DNA of 6,831 bases from an uncultured Clostridia bacterium (lineage in GTDB: Bacteria > Bacillota > Clostridia > Oscillospirales > Acutalibacteraceae). The notes under the pieces are model-generated. The model saw only the letters and a list, made by a program, of their open reading frames with translations, made no database searches and was not told the DNA's origin. Within the stretch, counting starts at the first letter, position 1; the number at the start of each line of letters is the position of its first letter. Position numbers and translations under genes: made by a program. Positions 1-5,137 of the stretch are shown piece by piece. Location: contig CANQLQ010000109.1 in NCBI GenBank assembly GCA_947624755.1, positions 1 to 6,831 on the forward strand, given 5' to 3'.

Positions 1-83
1 ATGTCAGAATCTTCAGCACCGCAGGCACAAAGACTAAAAATAAATAAAACTGATATTAGTATACAAATCGCTTTTTTTATCAT
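1..83 (-). CDS. Lipoprotein, N-terminal 27 codons only (gene runs off the left edge)
   Basis: Reading leftward from the ATG at 83, the first 27 codons encode a textbook lipoprotein signal peptide. It has a basic start (MIKK), a hydrophobic core at residues 5-18 (AICILISVLFIFSL) and a lipobox L18-C19-A20-C21, followed by GAEDSD. Signal peptidase II would cut before Cys21, which would be lipidated and hold the protein on the outer face of the membrane. Nothing is visible beyond Asp27, so the mature domain and function are unknown; substrate-binding lipoproteins are one common class. No good ribosome site lies directly before the ATG; the nearest purine-rich AAAGGA is 42 bases upstream, with a possible stem-loop between. 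The small gene at 195-371 lies upstream on the same strand and could be co-transcribed. I am confident in the signal peptide and have no basis for naming the product. Confidence 0.8.
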   Translation of the reverse strand, partial: MIKKAICILISVLFIFSLCACGAEDSD

Positions 84-169
84 AAAATACCACACGGCAC
101 AGATTTCGTCCGGCAGGGTTTAAGATCCTTTGTGAACGACTGTGCATAACCTTTCTTTTTATTTTTTCG

Positions 170-200
170 CTGAAGCACTGCGGTGCTTTCAGTTTTATTT
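170..200 (+). terminator. Stem-loop with T-tract, between two minus-strand genes
   Basis: The plus strand carries CTGAAGCAC (170-178), loop TGCG, then GTGCTTTCAG (183-192): a nine-pair stem with one bulged T. It is followed by TTTTATTT (193-200), so the intrinsic-terminator shape is for plus-strand transcription. Both neighbouring genes are on the minus strand, where the hairpin starts two bases after the stop codon of the 58-codon gene but is followed by an A-rich run, not U's. It may be a weak 3' end or processing/stability element for the minus-strand transcript, or may stop antisense RNA coming from the left. Its direction is the uncertain part. Confidence 0.45.
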
Positions 201-371
201 GAACATATACTGTGCGTTGTTAAGCATCTGCTCCATTGATTTAAGAGCCTTTGATGCTTTTTTCTTGTATTGCTTTTTGATAGACGGTTCAGTCATTGAA
301 GCCGCCATGGAAACTGCTGAGCCAACTGCCATACCGATACCCATACCGGTTAAAACGCTTTTCATTTTCAT
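195..371 (-). CDS. 58-aa methionine- and lysine-rich small protein, unknown function
   Basis: The gene starts at ATG 371, preceded on the minus strand by AGAGGTG five bases before the start, the best ribosome site in the left third of the window. It stops at TAA (197-195). The product begins MKMKSVLTGMGIGMAVGS, a glycine/small-residue hydrophobic segment (about residues 5-26), followed by a basic, probably helical half (KKQYKKKASKALKSMEQML, residues 32-50). Nine of 58 residues are methionine. The layout of a short Gly-rich hydrophobic stretch plus a lysine-rich helix resembles small YtxH-like membrane-associated proteins, but that is a resemblance of form, not an identified family. The longer reading frame on the opposite strand here is a shadow: it has no ribosome site and an unconvincing composition. 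The gene is convincing; its function is unknown. Confidence 0.75.
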   Translation of the reverse strand: MKMKSVLTGMGIGMAVGSAVSMAASMTEPSIKKQYKKKASKALKSMEQMLNNAQYMFK

Positions 372-489
372 TATATCACCTCTGAATGTTAATATAAAGT
401 CAACGCTAAATTGATTTTTTATATGTGTTGACTAATATTATTTTTTTATAAACTGATATCTAAAATTATTAGAAATTTTTTACTTTTAG

Positions 490-518
490 TTGAAAAAATC
501 TCTGTTTTAGGATATTAT
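490..518 (+). promoter_or_regulatory. Sigma-A-like promoter for trmL
   Basis: TTGAAA (490-495), a 17-base spacer and TATTAT (513-518) give five and five matches of six to the -35 and -10 consensus. A second hexamer, TATAAT, lies at 516-521 but would need a 20-base spacer. The predicted start near 525 gives a leader of about 105 bases before the trmL ATG. The rest of the spacer from 372 to 629 is very AT-rich. I see no second gene in it and no convincing promoter for the leftward small gene. Confidence 0.55.
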
Positions 519-573
519 AATAAATAAGTGCAAACTGAAAAAAATAATTTACAAATAATAATTTTTAAAATTG

Positions 574-629
574 AAAGGAACGACCGCGAGTGCAAGGTGC
601 TTTTTATTGCGCTTGTGTCGTGATAAAAT
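574..629 (+). promoter_or_regulatory. trmL leader: AAAGGA site separated from the ATG by a long stem-loop
   Basis: AAAGGA (574-579) resembles a Shine-Dalgarno site but lies 50 bases before the ATG. Bases 581-620 fold as RNA into one stem: 581-584 pair with 617-620, C585 bulges out, and 586-595 pair with 607-616, leaving an 11-base loop (596-606). That is 14 contiguous-register pairs by strict count (4 + 10), three of them G-U (586/616, 588/614, 591/611). The G-U pairs exist only in plus-strand RNA, as expected for a trmL leader. Removing the 40-base hairpin leaves 10 bases between site and start. The fold was made by eye; function is inferred. Confidence 0.45.
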
Positions 630-1133
630 ATGGCGCAACTAAATATCGTTCTTGTCGAACCGCAGATTCCGCAGAACACAGGCAATATTGCAAGAACCTG
701 CGCGGCTACGGGAGCAAAACTTCACCTTGTCGAACCAATGGGATTTAGAGTCGATGACAAGAAGCTTAAAAGGGCAGGGCTTGATTATTGGCATTTGCTC
801 GACATTACATATTATGACTCACTTGAAGATTTTTTTGAAAAAAATCATGATGGAAAGTTTTTCTATTTTACAACCAAAGCAAGACATACCCACAGCGACG
901 CAGAATATCCCGACAATTCTTTTCTTGTTTTCGGCCGTGAAGACGCCGGTTTGCCGGAAAGTCTTTTGAAAGAAAATGAAGAAAATTGCGTAAGGATTCC
1001 AATGCGTGAAGAAGCGAGAAGCCTGAACCTGTCCAATGCCGTTGCTGTAGGCGTTTATGAGGTTCTTCGCCGGTGGGGTTATCCGAAACTCAAATGGGAA
1101 GGACAGCTTACAAAGTATAATTGGGACGATTAA
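630..1133 (+). CDS. trmL: tRNA (cytidine/uridine-34-2'-O)-methyltransferase TrmL
   Basis: This is a SPOUT-class (trefoil-knot) methyltransferase of 167 residues, close to the roughly 155-residue E. coli TrmL (YibK). In that family the dimeric cytoplasmic enzyme uses S-adenosylmethionine to methylate the 2'-hydroxyl of the wobble base C34/U34 in leucine tRNAs. Motifs visible in order are an N-terminal strand LNIVLVEPQIPQNTGNI (4-20), RTCAATGAKLHLVEPMGF (22-39), the KLKRAGLDYW stretch (45-54), and the knot motifs FGREDAGLP (101-109) and IPMREEARSLNLSNAVAV (123-140) that build the cofactor pocket. ATG 630 is the only usable start, because an in-frame TAA lies at 624-626. No ribosome site sits at normal distance; see the leader entry. 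The cation transporter follows after 5 bases, so the two are probably co-transcribed. The family assignment is strong. Confidence 0.95.
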   Translation: MAQLNIVLVEPQIPQNTGNIARTCAATGAKLHLVEPMGFRVDDKKLKRAGLDYWHLLDITYYDSLEDFFEKNHDGKFFYFTTKARHTHSDAEYPDNSFLVFGREDAGLPESLLKENEENCVRIPMREEARSLNLSNAVAVGVYEVLRRWGYPKLKWEGQLTKYNWDD

Positions 1134-1138
1134 TAACA

Positions 1139-2020
1139 ATGCTTAACGAAAATACAAACAAAAATATAATGGAAAGAGAAAAAACTGTTGTCAAAGTATG
1201 TATCTTCGGAACGATAGCCAACCTTGTTTTATTTTTTACAAAGCTTTATGTCAGCCTTAGCGCAAACAGCATAAGTATTTTTTCCGATGCTGTAAACAAT
1301 CTTTCCGACAGCCTTTCATGTGTGCTTGCAGTCATATGTATGCTTTGTGCAGTCGGCTTTGCGAAAAAAGGTATATCTTATCTTGCCGCAAAAATTGAAC
1401 AGCTTTTATCTTTTATTCTTGCCATTGTTGTGGCGATAATCGGTCTTAACTTTATTTACTCGTCGATTGAAAGATTAATTTATCCGACTCCCGTCTGGTT
1501 TTCGGTGAAATATTTTGCTGTTATTGCGTCAACTGCCTTTGTAAAACTTTTTATGTTTTTTATTTACAGAAGCTTTTTAAAAAGAACCGGTTCTCCTATA
1601 ATCAAAGTAATGGCCGCTGACAGTATCACCGACTTTGCCGTTACGCTCGTAACTCTTATTTCATTTTCAATGACACATTTTACCGAATATACAGTTGATG
1701 CTTTTGCCGGATTTATTATTAGTATTATTATTGTCATTGAAGCGGTGAAGCTTATAAAAACTAACCTTCTTGCCGTTCTTAATGTTGTCAAGAGAGAAAA
1801 AAGGGAAGAATTTATTGAAATTGCGAAAGAAATTTCCGGCAAAAAGGTTCTTGACGTATCATTCAGTGTTGACGGCGAAGATGATATTACCGGCTTTATA
1901 AGACTTCTTTGCAAAACGGACGATAATTTTAAAATAGAGGCAAAAGAAATTTCCAAGGCTTGTTTTGAAAAAACAGGCATAAAAGCGCAAGTAGTTATTT
2001 CGCTTGATGATGAAATATAA
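1139..2020 (+). CDS. Cation diffusion facilitator family transporter (divergent)
   Basis: This 293-residue membrane protein fits the CDF family, which exports divalent metals (Zn, Mn, Fe, Co) in exchange for protons. Six helices fall at roughly 18-40, 46-72, 89-110, 123-147, 158-178 and 186-206, followed by a cytoplasmic C-terminal domain (218-293). The metal-site helices show SDAVNNLSDS (Asp50, Asn53, Asp57) and AADSITD (Asp161, Asp165), an N-x3-D / D-x3-D arrangement rather than the histidine-containing zinc type; the metal cannot be assigned from this. The loop after helix 2 lacks the usual HP(F/Y)GHGR motif and reads KKGISYLAAKIEQ. I chose ATG 1139 over TTG 1121, which overlaps the trmL end; GGGA at 1123-1126 is a weak ribosome site 12 bases away. 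ATG 1169 is also possible. It is probably expressed from the trmL promoter. No terminator is visible after the stop. Confidence 0.85.
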   Translation: MLNENTNKNIMEREKTVVKVCIFGTIANLVLFFTKLYVSLSANSISIFSDAVNNLSDSLSCVLAVICMLCAVGFAKKGISYLAAKIEQLLSFILAIVVAIIGLNFIYSSIERLIYPTPVWFSVKYFAVIASTAFVKLFMFFIYRSFLKRTGSPIIKVMAADSITDFAVTLVTLISFSMTHFTEYTVDAFAGFIISIIIVIEAVKLIKTNLLAVLNVVKREKREEFIEIAKEISGKKVLDVSFSVDGEDDITGFIRLLCKTDDNFKIEAKEISKACFEKTGIKAQVVISLDDEI

Positions 2021-2036
2021 AAGGTGCCGATTAGGG

Positions 2037-2215
2037 CTAAGGAACCACTGAATAAATCACGCCAGCCGGCTGAACGCGCATCTTGCACCGATATTTTCCG
2101 TCATTTTTGCCCAAAGCTCCTTGAAATACGTCAGTATTCCTGCGTCGCTTTTGACAATCTGACGAAAAATTCGGCGGCGCAATCTGCACGTTCGATTTAA
2201 TCAGCGCTTCCCTAA
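2037..2215. repeat. 180-bp miniature element with terminal inverted repeats
   Basis: The gap between the transporter and the phosphoesterase is GC-richer than its surroundings and is bounded by imperfect 22-base inverted repeats, 2037-2058 and 2194-2215, agreeing at 17 of 22 positions (core AAATC / GATTT and CTGA / TCAG). TTAGGG at 2031-2036 also pairs with CCCTAA at 2210-2215. Inside are a perfect palindrome CAGCCGGCTG (2063-2072), a small hairpin AATAC-GTCA-GTATT (2125-2138) and partly similar stretches near 2077-2089 and 2178-2190. No target duplication is obvious. On the minus strand two frames stay partly open (one gives the stretch LTYFKELWAKMTENIGARC), which resembles spurious short proteins I recall from repeated intergenic elements in gut Clostridia. 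That recollection is unverified. It encodes no transposase and would depend on one elsewhere. Confidence 0.6.
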
Positions 2216-2254
2216 AACGCCTGATTCATACGCACTTATATAAATGAAAAAACG

Positions 2255-2285
2255 AAAGGAGCGGCGGTTATCCGTCAAAGAAATT
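2255..2285 (+). promoter_or_regulatory. AAAGGAG ribosome site and hairpin before the phosphoesterase ATG
   Basis: AAAGGAG (2255-2261) is a near-perfect Shine-Dalgarno sequence, but the next in-frame ATG (2286) is 24 bases away. GGCGG (2263-2267), loop TTAT and CCGTC (2272-2276) form a five-pair hairpin with one G-U. Looping it out leaves 10 bases to ATG 2286. This favours 2286 over the upstream ATG 2244, which would place the AAAGGAG inside the coding region. Confidence 0.35.
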
Positions 2286-3581
2286 ATGAGTAAGAAAACA
2301 AATAACGAAGCAAAACCCAAAAAGAAAATCGGCAAAAAAATTCTCATGGCGCTCGGTATTATTTTTGCCGTTATTGTAGTTTTTGTCTGTGTTACAACGG
2401 TAATTACTGTTGTCGGAGACAGAGCGACAATGAAAAAGGCGGAATCTTTTGAAACTGTTGTCAATGACAATGCAATTATTCCGGTAAAAGATAACGACGG
2501 CAACTGGACTTTTACCACCGACAGAGATTTTAAAATTCTTCAGCTTACCGATGTACATATCGGCGGCGGCTGGATGAGCCTTAAAAAAGACAGCATGGCT
2601 ATCAATGCCGTAGCCGCAATGGTTACTGCCGAAAAACCCGACCTTGTTGTTGTAACCGGTGATATCTCTTATCCGGTTCCTTTCCAGGCGGGTACTTTCA
2701 ATAACAAAATTTCCGCCAAAATTTTTGCTGCCCTTATGGAAAAGCTTGGCGTTTATTGGACAATGACCATGGGCAACCACGATACCGAACTTTACAGCTA
2801 TTATTCAAGAGAAGAAATCGGTGACCTTTATGAAAACGGCGGATATAAATACTGCCTTTTCCAAAAAGGCCCTGATGATGTTGACGGAACGGGCAACGCA
2901 GTAATCAACATCAAAAACACCGACGGAATTATAACCGAGTCCATTTTTACCATAGACAGCCATTCATATACTGACGGCGACTTTTTGGGAATACAGTGGA
3001 AATATGACAATATTCACGAAAATCAAGTAGCCTGGTATTGCGAAACTATAGACAAACTTAATGCTTACAACGATAACATTTACGAAAAACACAATATTGA
3101 TACAAAATCCGATATTAAGTCGCTTGCATTTTTCCATATTCCTCCAACGGAAGTAAAAGAATCATGGGACAAATATGTAGAAAACGGATATAAGGACACC
3201 GAAGATATTAAACTTGTCTACGGTGTTGCCGGTGAAACCGGAAAAGTCGTTTATTGCGGCGTACATGATGACAATTTAATTGAAACAATGCTTGAAAAAG
3301 GCAGTACGAAGGGTGTATTCTTTGGTCACGACCATAAAAACAACCTTTCCTTTGACTATAAGGGTATTCGTCTTACATATGGTTTGAGTGTTGACTATCT
3401 TGCTTATCCGGGAATTTATAAACTTGGTTCACAGCGCGGCTGTACAGTAATTACCGTAAACTCCGACGGTGAATTTAACTGCAAGGCTGAAAACTATTAT
3501 CAGGATAAATACACTTCTCTTTATGAAAAAGAAGGTGTAACAATGCAGGAAGTTACATATGAAGGCTTAGCGGGCCGATAA
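2286..3581 (+). CDS. Membrane-anchored calcineurin-like metallophosphoesterase (Dcr2-like)
   Basis: From ATG 2286 the protein has 431 residues. It has a lysine-rich start and one hydrophobic segment (about 19-43, ILMALGIIFAVIVVFVCV), so the catalytic domain is probably anchored outside the cell. The metal-binding signature of the two-metal phosphoesterase fold is complete: LTDVH (Asp89, His91), VTGD (Asp126), MGNHD (Asn164, His165), FHIPP (His284) and FGHDH (His348, His350). The HIPP and GHDHKN forms, IDS and QVAWY segments resemble the yeast Dcr2/plant PAP-like branch, known mainly by homology, so the substrate (phosphomonoester or diester) is unknown. The same frame opens at ATG 2244, adding 14 basic residues; I prefer 2286 because a strong AAAGGAG lies between the two starts, though neither start has a normally spaced site. 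The repeat ends only 70 bases upstream. Codon style matches the neighbours. A membrane-protein gene follows after 30 bases. Confidence 0.9.
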   Translation: MSKKTNNEAKPKKKIGKKILMALGIIFAVIVVFVCVTTVITVVGDRATMKKAESFETVVNDNAIIPVKDNDGNWTFTTDRDFKILQLTDVHIGGGWMSLKKDSMAINAVAAMVTAEKPDLVVVTGDISYPVPFQAGTFNNKISAKIFAALMEKLGVYWTMTMGNHDTELYSYYSREEIGDLYENGGYKYCLFQKGPDDVDGTGNAVINIKNTDGIITESIFTIDSHSYTDGDFLGIQWKYDNIHENQVAWYCETIDKLNAYNDNIYEKHNIDTKSDIKSLAFFHIPPTEVKESWDKYVENGYKDTEDIKLVYGVAGETGKVVYCGVHDDNLIETMLEKGSTKGVFFGHDHKNNLSFDYKGIRLTYGLSVDYLAYPGIYKLGSQRGCTVITVNSDGEFNCKAENYYQDKYTSLYEKEGVTMQEVTYEGLAGR

Positions 3582-3611
3582 ATAGAAAATTATTATTCAA
3601 AGGGGACGTCT

Positions 3612-4097
3612 ATGAGCGGTAGCGATGCAATAAAGAAATATCAGACTAATATGAAGTCTGCTCAGGGTACTGTTATTCTGTCTCTTATACTGAATCTGAT
3701 ATACATAATCAGGGCTGTAATTTCAAAAAATCTTTCATTTTGGTTCAGTACCTACGTGACAGAATATATGCTCAAATCTTCCGGATTTTTCCCGGGCTAT
3801 GAGGGCAGTTTTCCAAAAGCAGCCGCAATTATGATTATTCTGATTGAAGTTTTGCTGCTCCTTCTTCCTGCGGCCTTTTCGGAAAGAAACGGTAAGCTTT
3901 TATATATTTGCTTAGGTGTTTATTTGTTTGACACAATATTTATGGCTTTCGGAAAAGCTCTTAATGTATTTGGCGATTTTAACGAAGGAAGTTTTATTGA
4001 CATAATTTTCCACTTTTTTGTTTTACTTTTCATAATCGGCGGAATATTAAGTCACAGAAAACTTTGTCAAATTATGGTTAAGACAAAAAATGAATAA
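3612..4097 (+). CDS. 161-aa membrane protein with four predicted helices, unknown function
   Basis: I do not recognise this family. The product has hydrophobic segments at about 18-38, 70-89, 95-116 and 127-147, short basic ends (IKKY near the start, HRKLCQIMVKTKNE at the end) and a 30-residue loop after helix 1 containing SSGFFPGYEGSFPKA. The start is secure: AAAGGGGA (3599-3606) lies five bases before ATG 3612. It sits 30 bases behind the phosphoesterase with no terminator between, so it is probably its operon partner, and a strong terminator follows the stop. The pairing suggests a membrane function linked to the surface phosphoesterase, but nothing in the sequence shows which. No conserved catalytic or transport motif is evident. 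Confidence 0.8.
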   Translation: MSGSDAIKKYQTNMKSAQGTVILSLILNLIYIIRAVISKNLSFWFSTYVTEYMLKSSGFFPGYEGSFPKAAAIMIILIEVLLLLLPAAFSERNGKLLYICLGVYLFDTIFMAFGKALNVFGDFNEGSFIDIIFHFFVLLFIIGGILSHRKLCQIMVKTKNE

Positions 4098-4104
4098 TTT
4101 CAGG

Positions 4105-4130
4105 CAGGCGGTTTATTGACCGCCTGTTTT
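4105..4130 (+). terminator. Intrinsic terminator ending the phosphoesterase/membrane-protein unit
   Basis: CAGGCGGT (4105-4112), a six-base loop TTATTG and ACCGCCTG (4119-4126) make a perfect eight-pair GC-rich stem followed by TTTT and AATTAT. It starts eight bases after the stop codon at 4097 and separates this unit from the dehydrogenase genes. Confidence 0.92.
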
Positions 4131-4155
4131 AATTATAATGATTAAAACAAAATTG

Positions 4156-4184
4156 TTGAAAAAGCTCTTAATTTATGATAAAAT
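4156..4184 (+). promoter_or_regulatory. Sigma-A-like promoter with extended -10 for the dehydrogenase operon
   Basis: TTGAAA (4156-4161), exactly 17 bases, then TAAAAT (4179-4184) preceded by TGA (4176-4178), which fits an extended -10. It lies just past the terminator and would start RNA near 4191, giving a leader of about 100 bases. The remainder of 4185-4289 holds only a possible 15-codon reading frame (4229-4276) and the AAAAGGAGA ribosome site at 4275-4282. Confidence 0.65.
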
Positions 4185-4289
4185 TATGAGTGTAATTTAA
4201 GACAGAAACGAACAAAGACACTTTAAAGATGAAATATATTTTTTTGTGGTGCTGCTTTAATGAATTATTGAAATAAAAGGAGAATACGA

Positions 4290-5096
4290 ATGATTAACGG
4301 CAAAAAAATTGTACTTACCGGCTGCAACAGCGGTATCGGGCTTGAAGTTCTAAAACTTTTTCTTGAAGGAAACAACAAAATTCTCTGTGTTGACAAAGAT
4401 ACCGATAAGCTTGAAGCTTTGGGCAGCGGCAAAATTATTATAATGAAAAAGGACGTTTCAAGCAAGGAGGCGGTTGACGAAATTTTTGATTATGCCCTTG
4501 AAACACTTGGAGATATTGATATTTTTTATGCCAACGCCGGCTATCCTTATTATGAAGAAATGAACTATGTCGATTGGGACAGAGTTGCAAGAATGTTTGA
4601 AACCAATGTTTTTTCACCGATTTACTCATATCAGAAATATGTTCAATATCTGAACGGAAGAAAAGGAATTTTTGCAATTACTGTTTCTGCTATCGGAACT
4701 ATGGCGATGCCGGGCTTTACAATTTACAGCGCCTCAAAATTTGCAATGCACGGGTTCCAGCAAGGCCTTCGACTTGAAAAGCCTGATAACGTTCAGCTTA
4801 CCTGTCTTTATCCGATTGCTACGAATACCAACTTTTTTAAAGCTGCAAACGAAATTGAATTTAAAAAACCATTCCCGGTTCAAGAGCCCGATATAGTTGC
4901 CAAAAGAATGGTTGCAGGCATTGAAAGCGGAAAAGACCTTATTTTTCCGTCTCATCTTTTCAGTTTCGCTTCACAGCTTATGAAATTTGTACCTGCCGTA
5001 AGAACAATTTACTGGAATCTTGAAAAGAGAAAATTTGCCCGGTTTAAAGAAAAGGTCAAAGCTATTAAAGAAACGGCAGAAATTTTGAAGAAATAA
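4290..5096 (+). CDS. Short-chain dehydrogenase/reductase (SDR), probably NAD(H)-linked
   Basis: This 268-residue protein is a classical SDR, oxidising an alcohol or reducing a ketone with a nicotinamide cofactor. The sequence shows the dinucleotide motif TGCNSGIG (10-17), an acidic Asp35 after the second strand (favouring NAD over NADP), Asp55, NAG (82-84), Asn106, Ser133 and YSASK (Tyr146, Lys150), so the whole Asn-Ser-Tyr-Lys catalytic set is intact. The usual PG after the catalytic helix is changed to YPIATNT (174-180). A basic, partly hydrophobic tail (about 222-268) extends past the core and could touch the membrane. AAAAGGAGA seven bases before ATG 4290 makes the start secure. The ene-reductase gene follows after 41 bases in the same direction. 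Together they could process neighbouring hydroxyl/keto and C=C groups, for instance of a steroid-, bile acid- or fatty acid-like compound. The substrate is not shown by the sequence. Confidence 0.92.
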   Translation: MINGKKIVLTGCNSGIGLEVLKLFLEGNNKILCVDKDTDKLEALGSGKIIIMKKDVSSKEAVDEIFDYALETLGDIDIFYANAGYPYYEEMNYVDWDRVARMFETNVFSPIYSYQKYVQYLNGRKGIFAITVSAIGTMAMPGFTIYSASKFAMHGFQQGLRLEKPDNVQLTCLYPIATNTNFFKAANEIEFKKPFPVQEPDIVAKRMVAGIESGKDLIFPSHLFSFASQLMKFVPAVRTIYWNLEKRKFARFKEKVKAIKETAEILKK

Positions 5097-5097
5097 G

Positions 5098-5121
5098 AAA
5101 GGACGCAGATTTTTTAATCTG
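5098..5121 (+). promoter_or_regulatory. AAAGGA and hairpin in the leader of the ene-reductase gene
   Basis: AAAGGA (5098-5103) follows the dehydrogenase stop by one base, and a perfect six-pair hairpin CAGATT-TTTT-AATCTG spans 5106-5121. The ATG is at 5138, 34 bases from the AAAGGA, or 18 if the hairpin is looped out, which is longer than usual. The hairpin is AT-rich and followed only by GTTTG at its foot, so it is a poor terminator; read-through into the next gene is expected. Confidence 0.3.
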
Positions 5122-5137
5122 TTTGTACGGCAATAAA

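Noticed and set aside
1..123. 40-codon plus-strand frame starting at base 1
   Set aside because: It is antisense to a clear lipoprotein signal peptide and has no visible upstream context.
34..147. Minus-strand 37-codon frame (MHSRSQ...) overlapping the lipoprotein start
   Set aside because: AAAGG is only two bases from its ATG, it is in a different frame from the convincing signal peptide, and it has no recognisable content.
142..414. 90-codon plus-strand frame opposite the 58-aa small gene
   Set aside because: It has no ribosome site and an unprotein-like composition. The minus-strand frame has a good AGAGGTG site and a sensible sequence.
428..433. TTGACT as a -35 for trmL
   Set aside because: No acceptable -10 lies at 16-18 bases; TTGAAA 490 / TATTAT 513 is better.
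590..748. GTG-started frame beginning inside the trmL leader hairpin, about 10 bases after AAAGGA
   Set aside because: It runs out of frame into trmL and its translation looks like a shadow. It is noted because the AAAGGA spacing would suit it.
1564..2088. 174-codon minus-strand frame
   Set aside because: It is antisense to the transporter and starts in the repeat, with no ribosome site or family features.
2151..2156. Perfect TTGACA -35 in the repeat
   Set aside because: At the 17-base position the sequence is GC-rich (GGCGCA), so there is no -10.
2236..2243. TATATAA as a -10 for the phosphoesterase gene
   Set aside because: No -35-like hexamer lies at suitable distance, so it is too weak to call.
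2268..2780. 170-codon minus-strand frame
   Set aside because: It is antisense to the phosphoesterase catalytic motifs and is a codon shadow.
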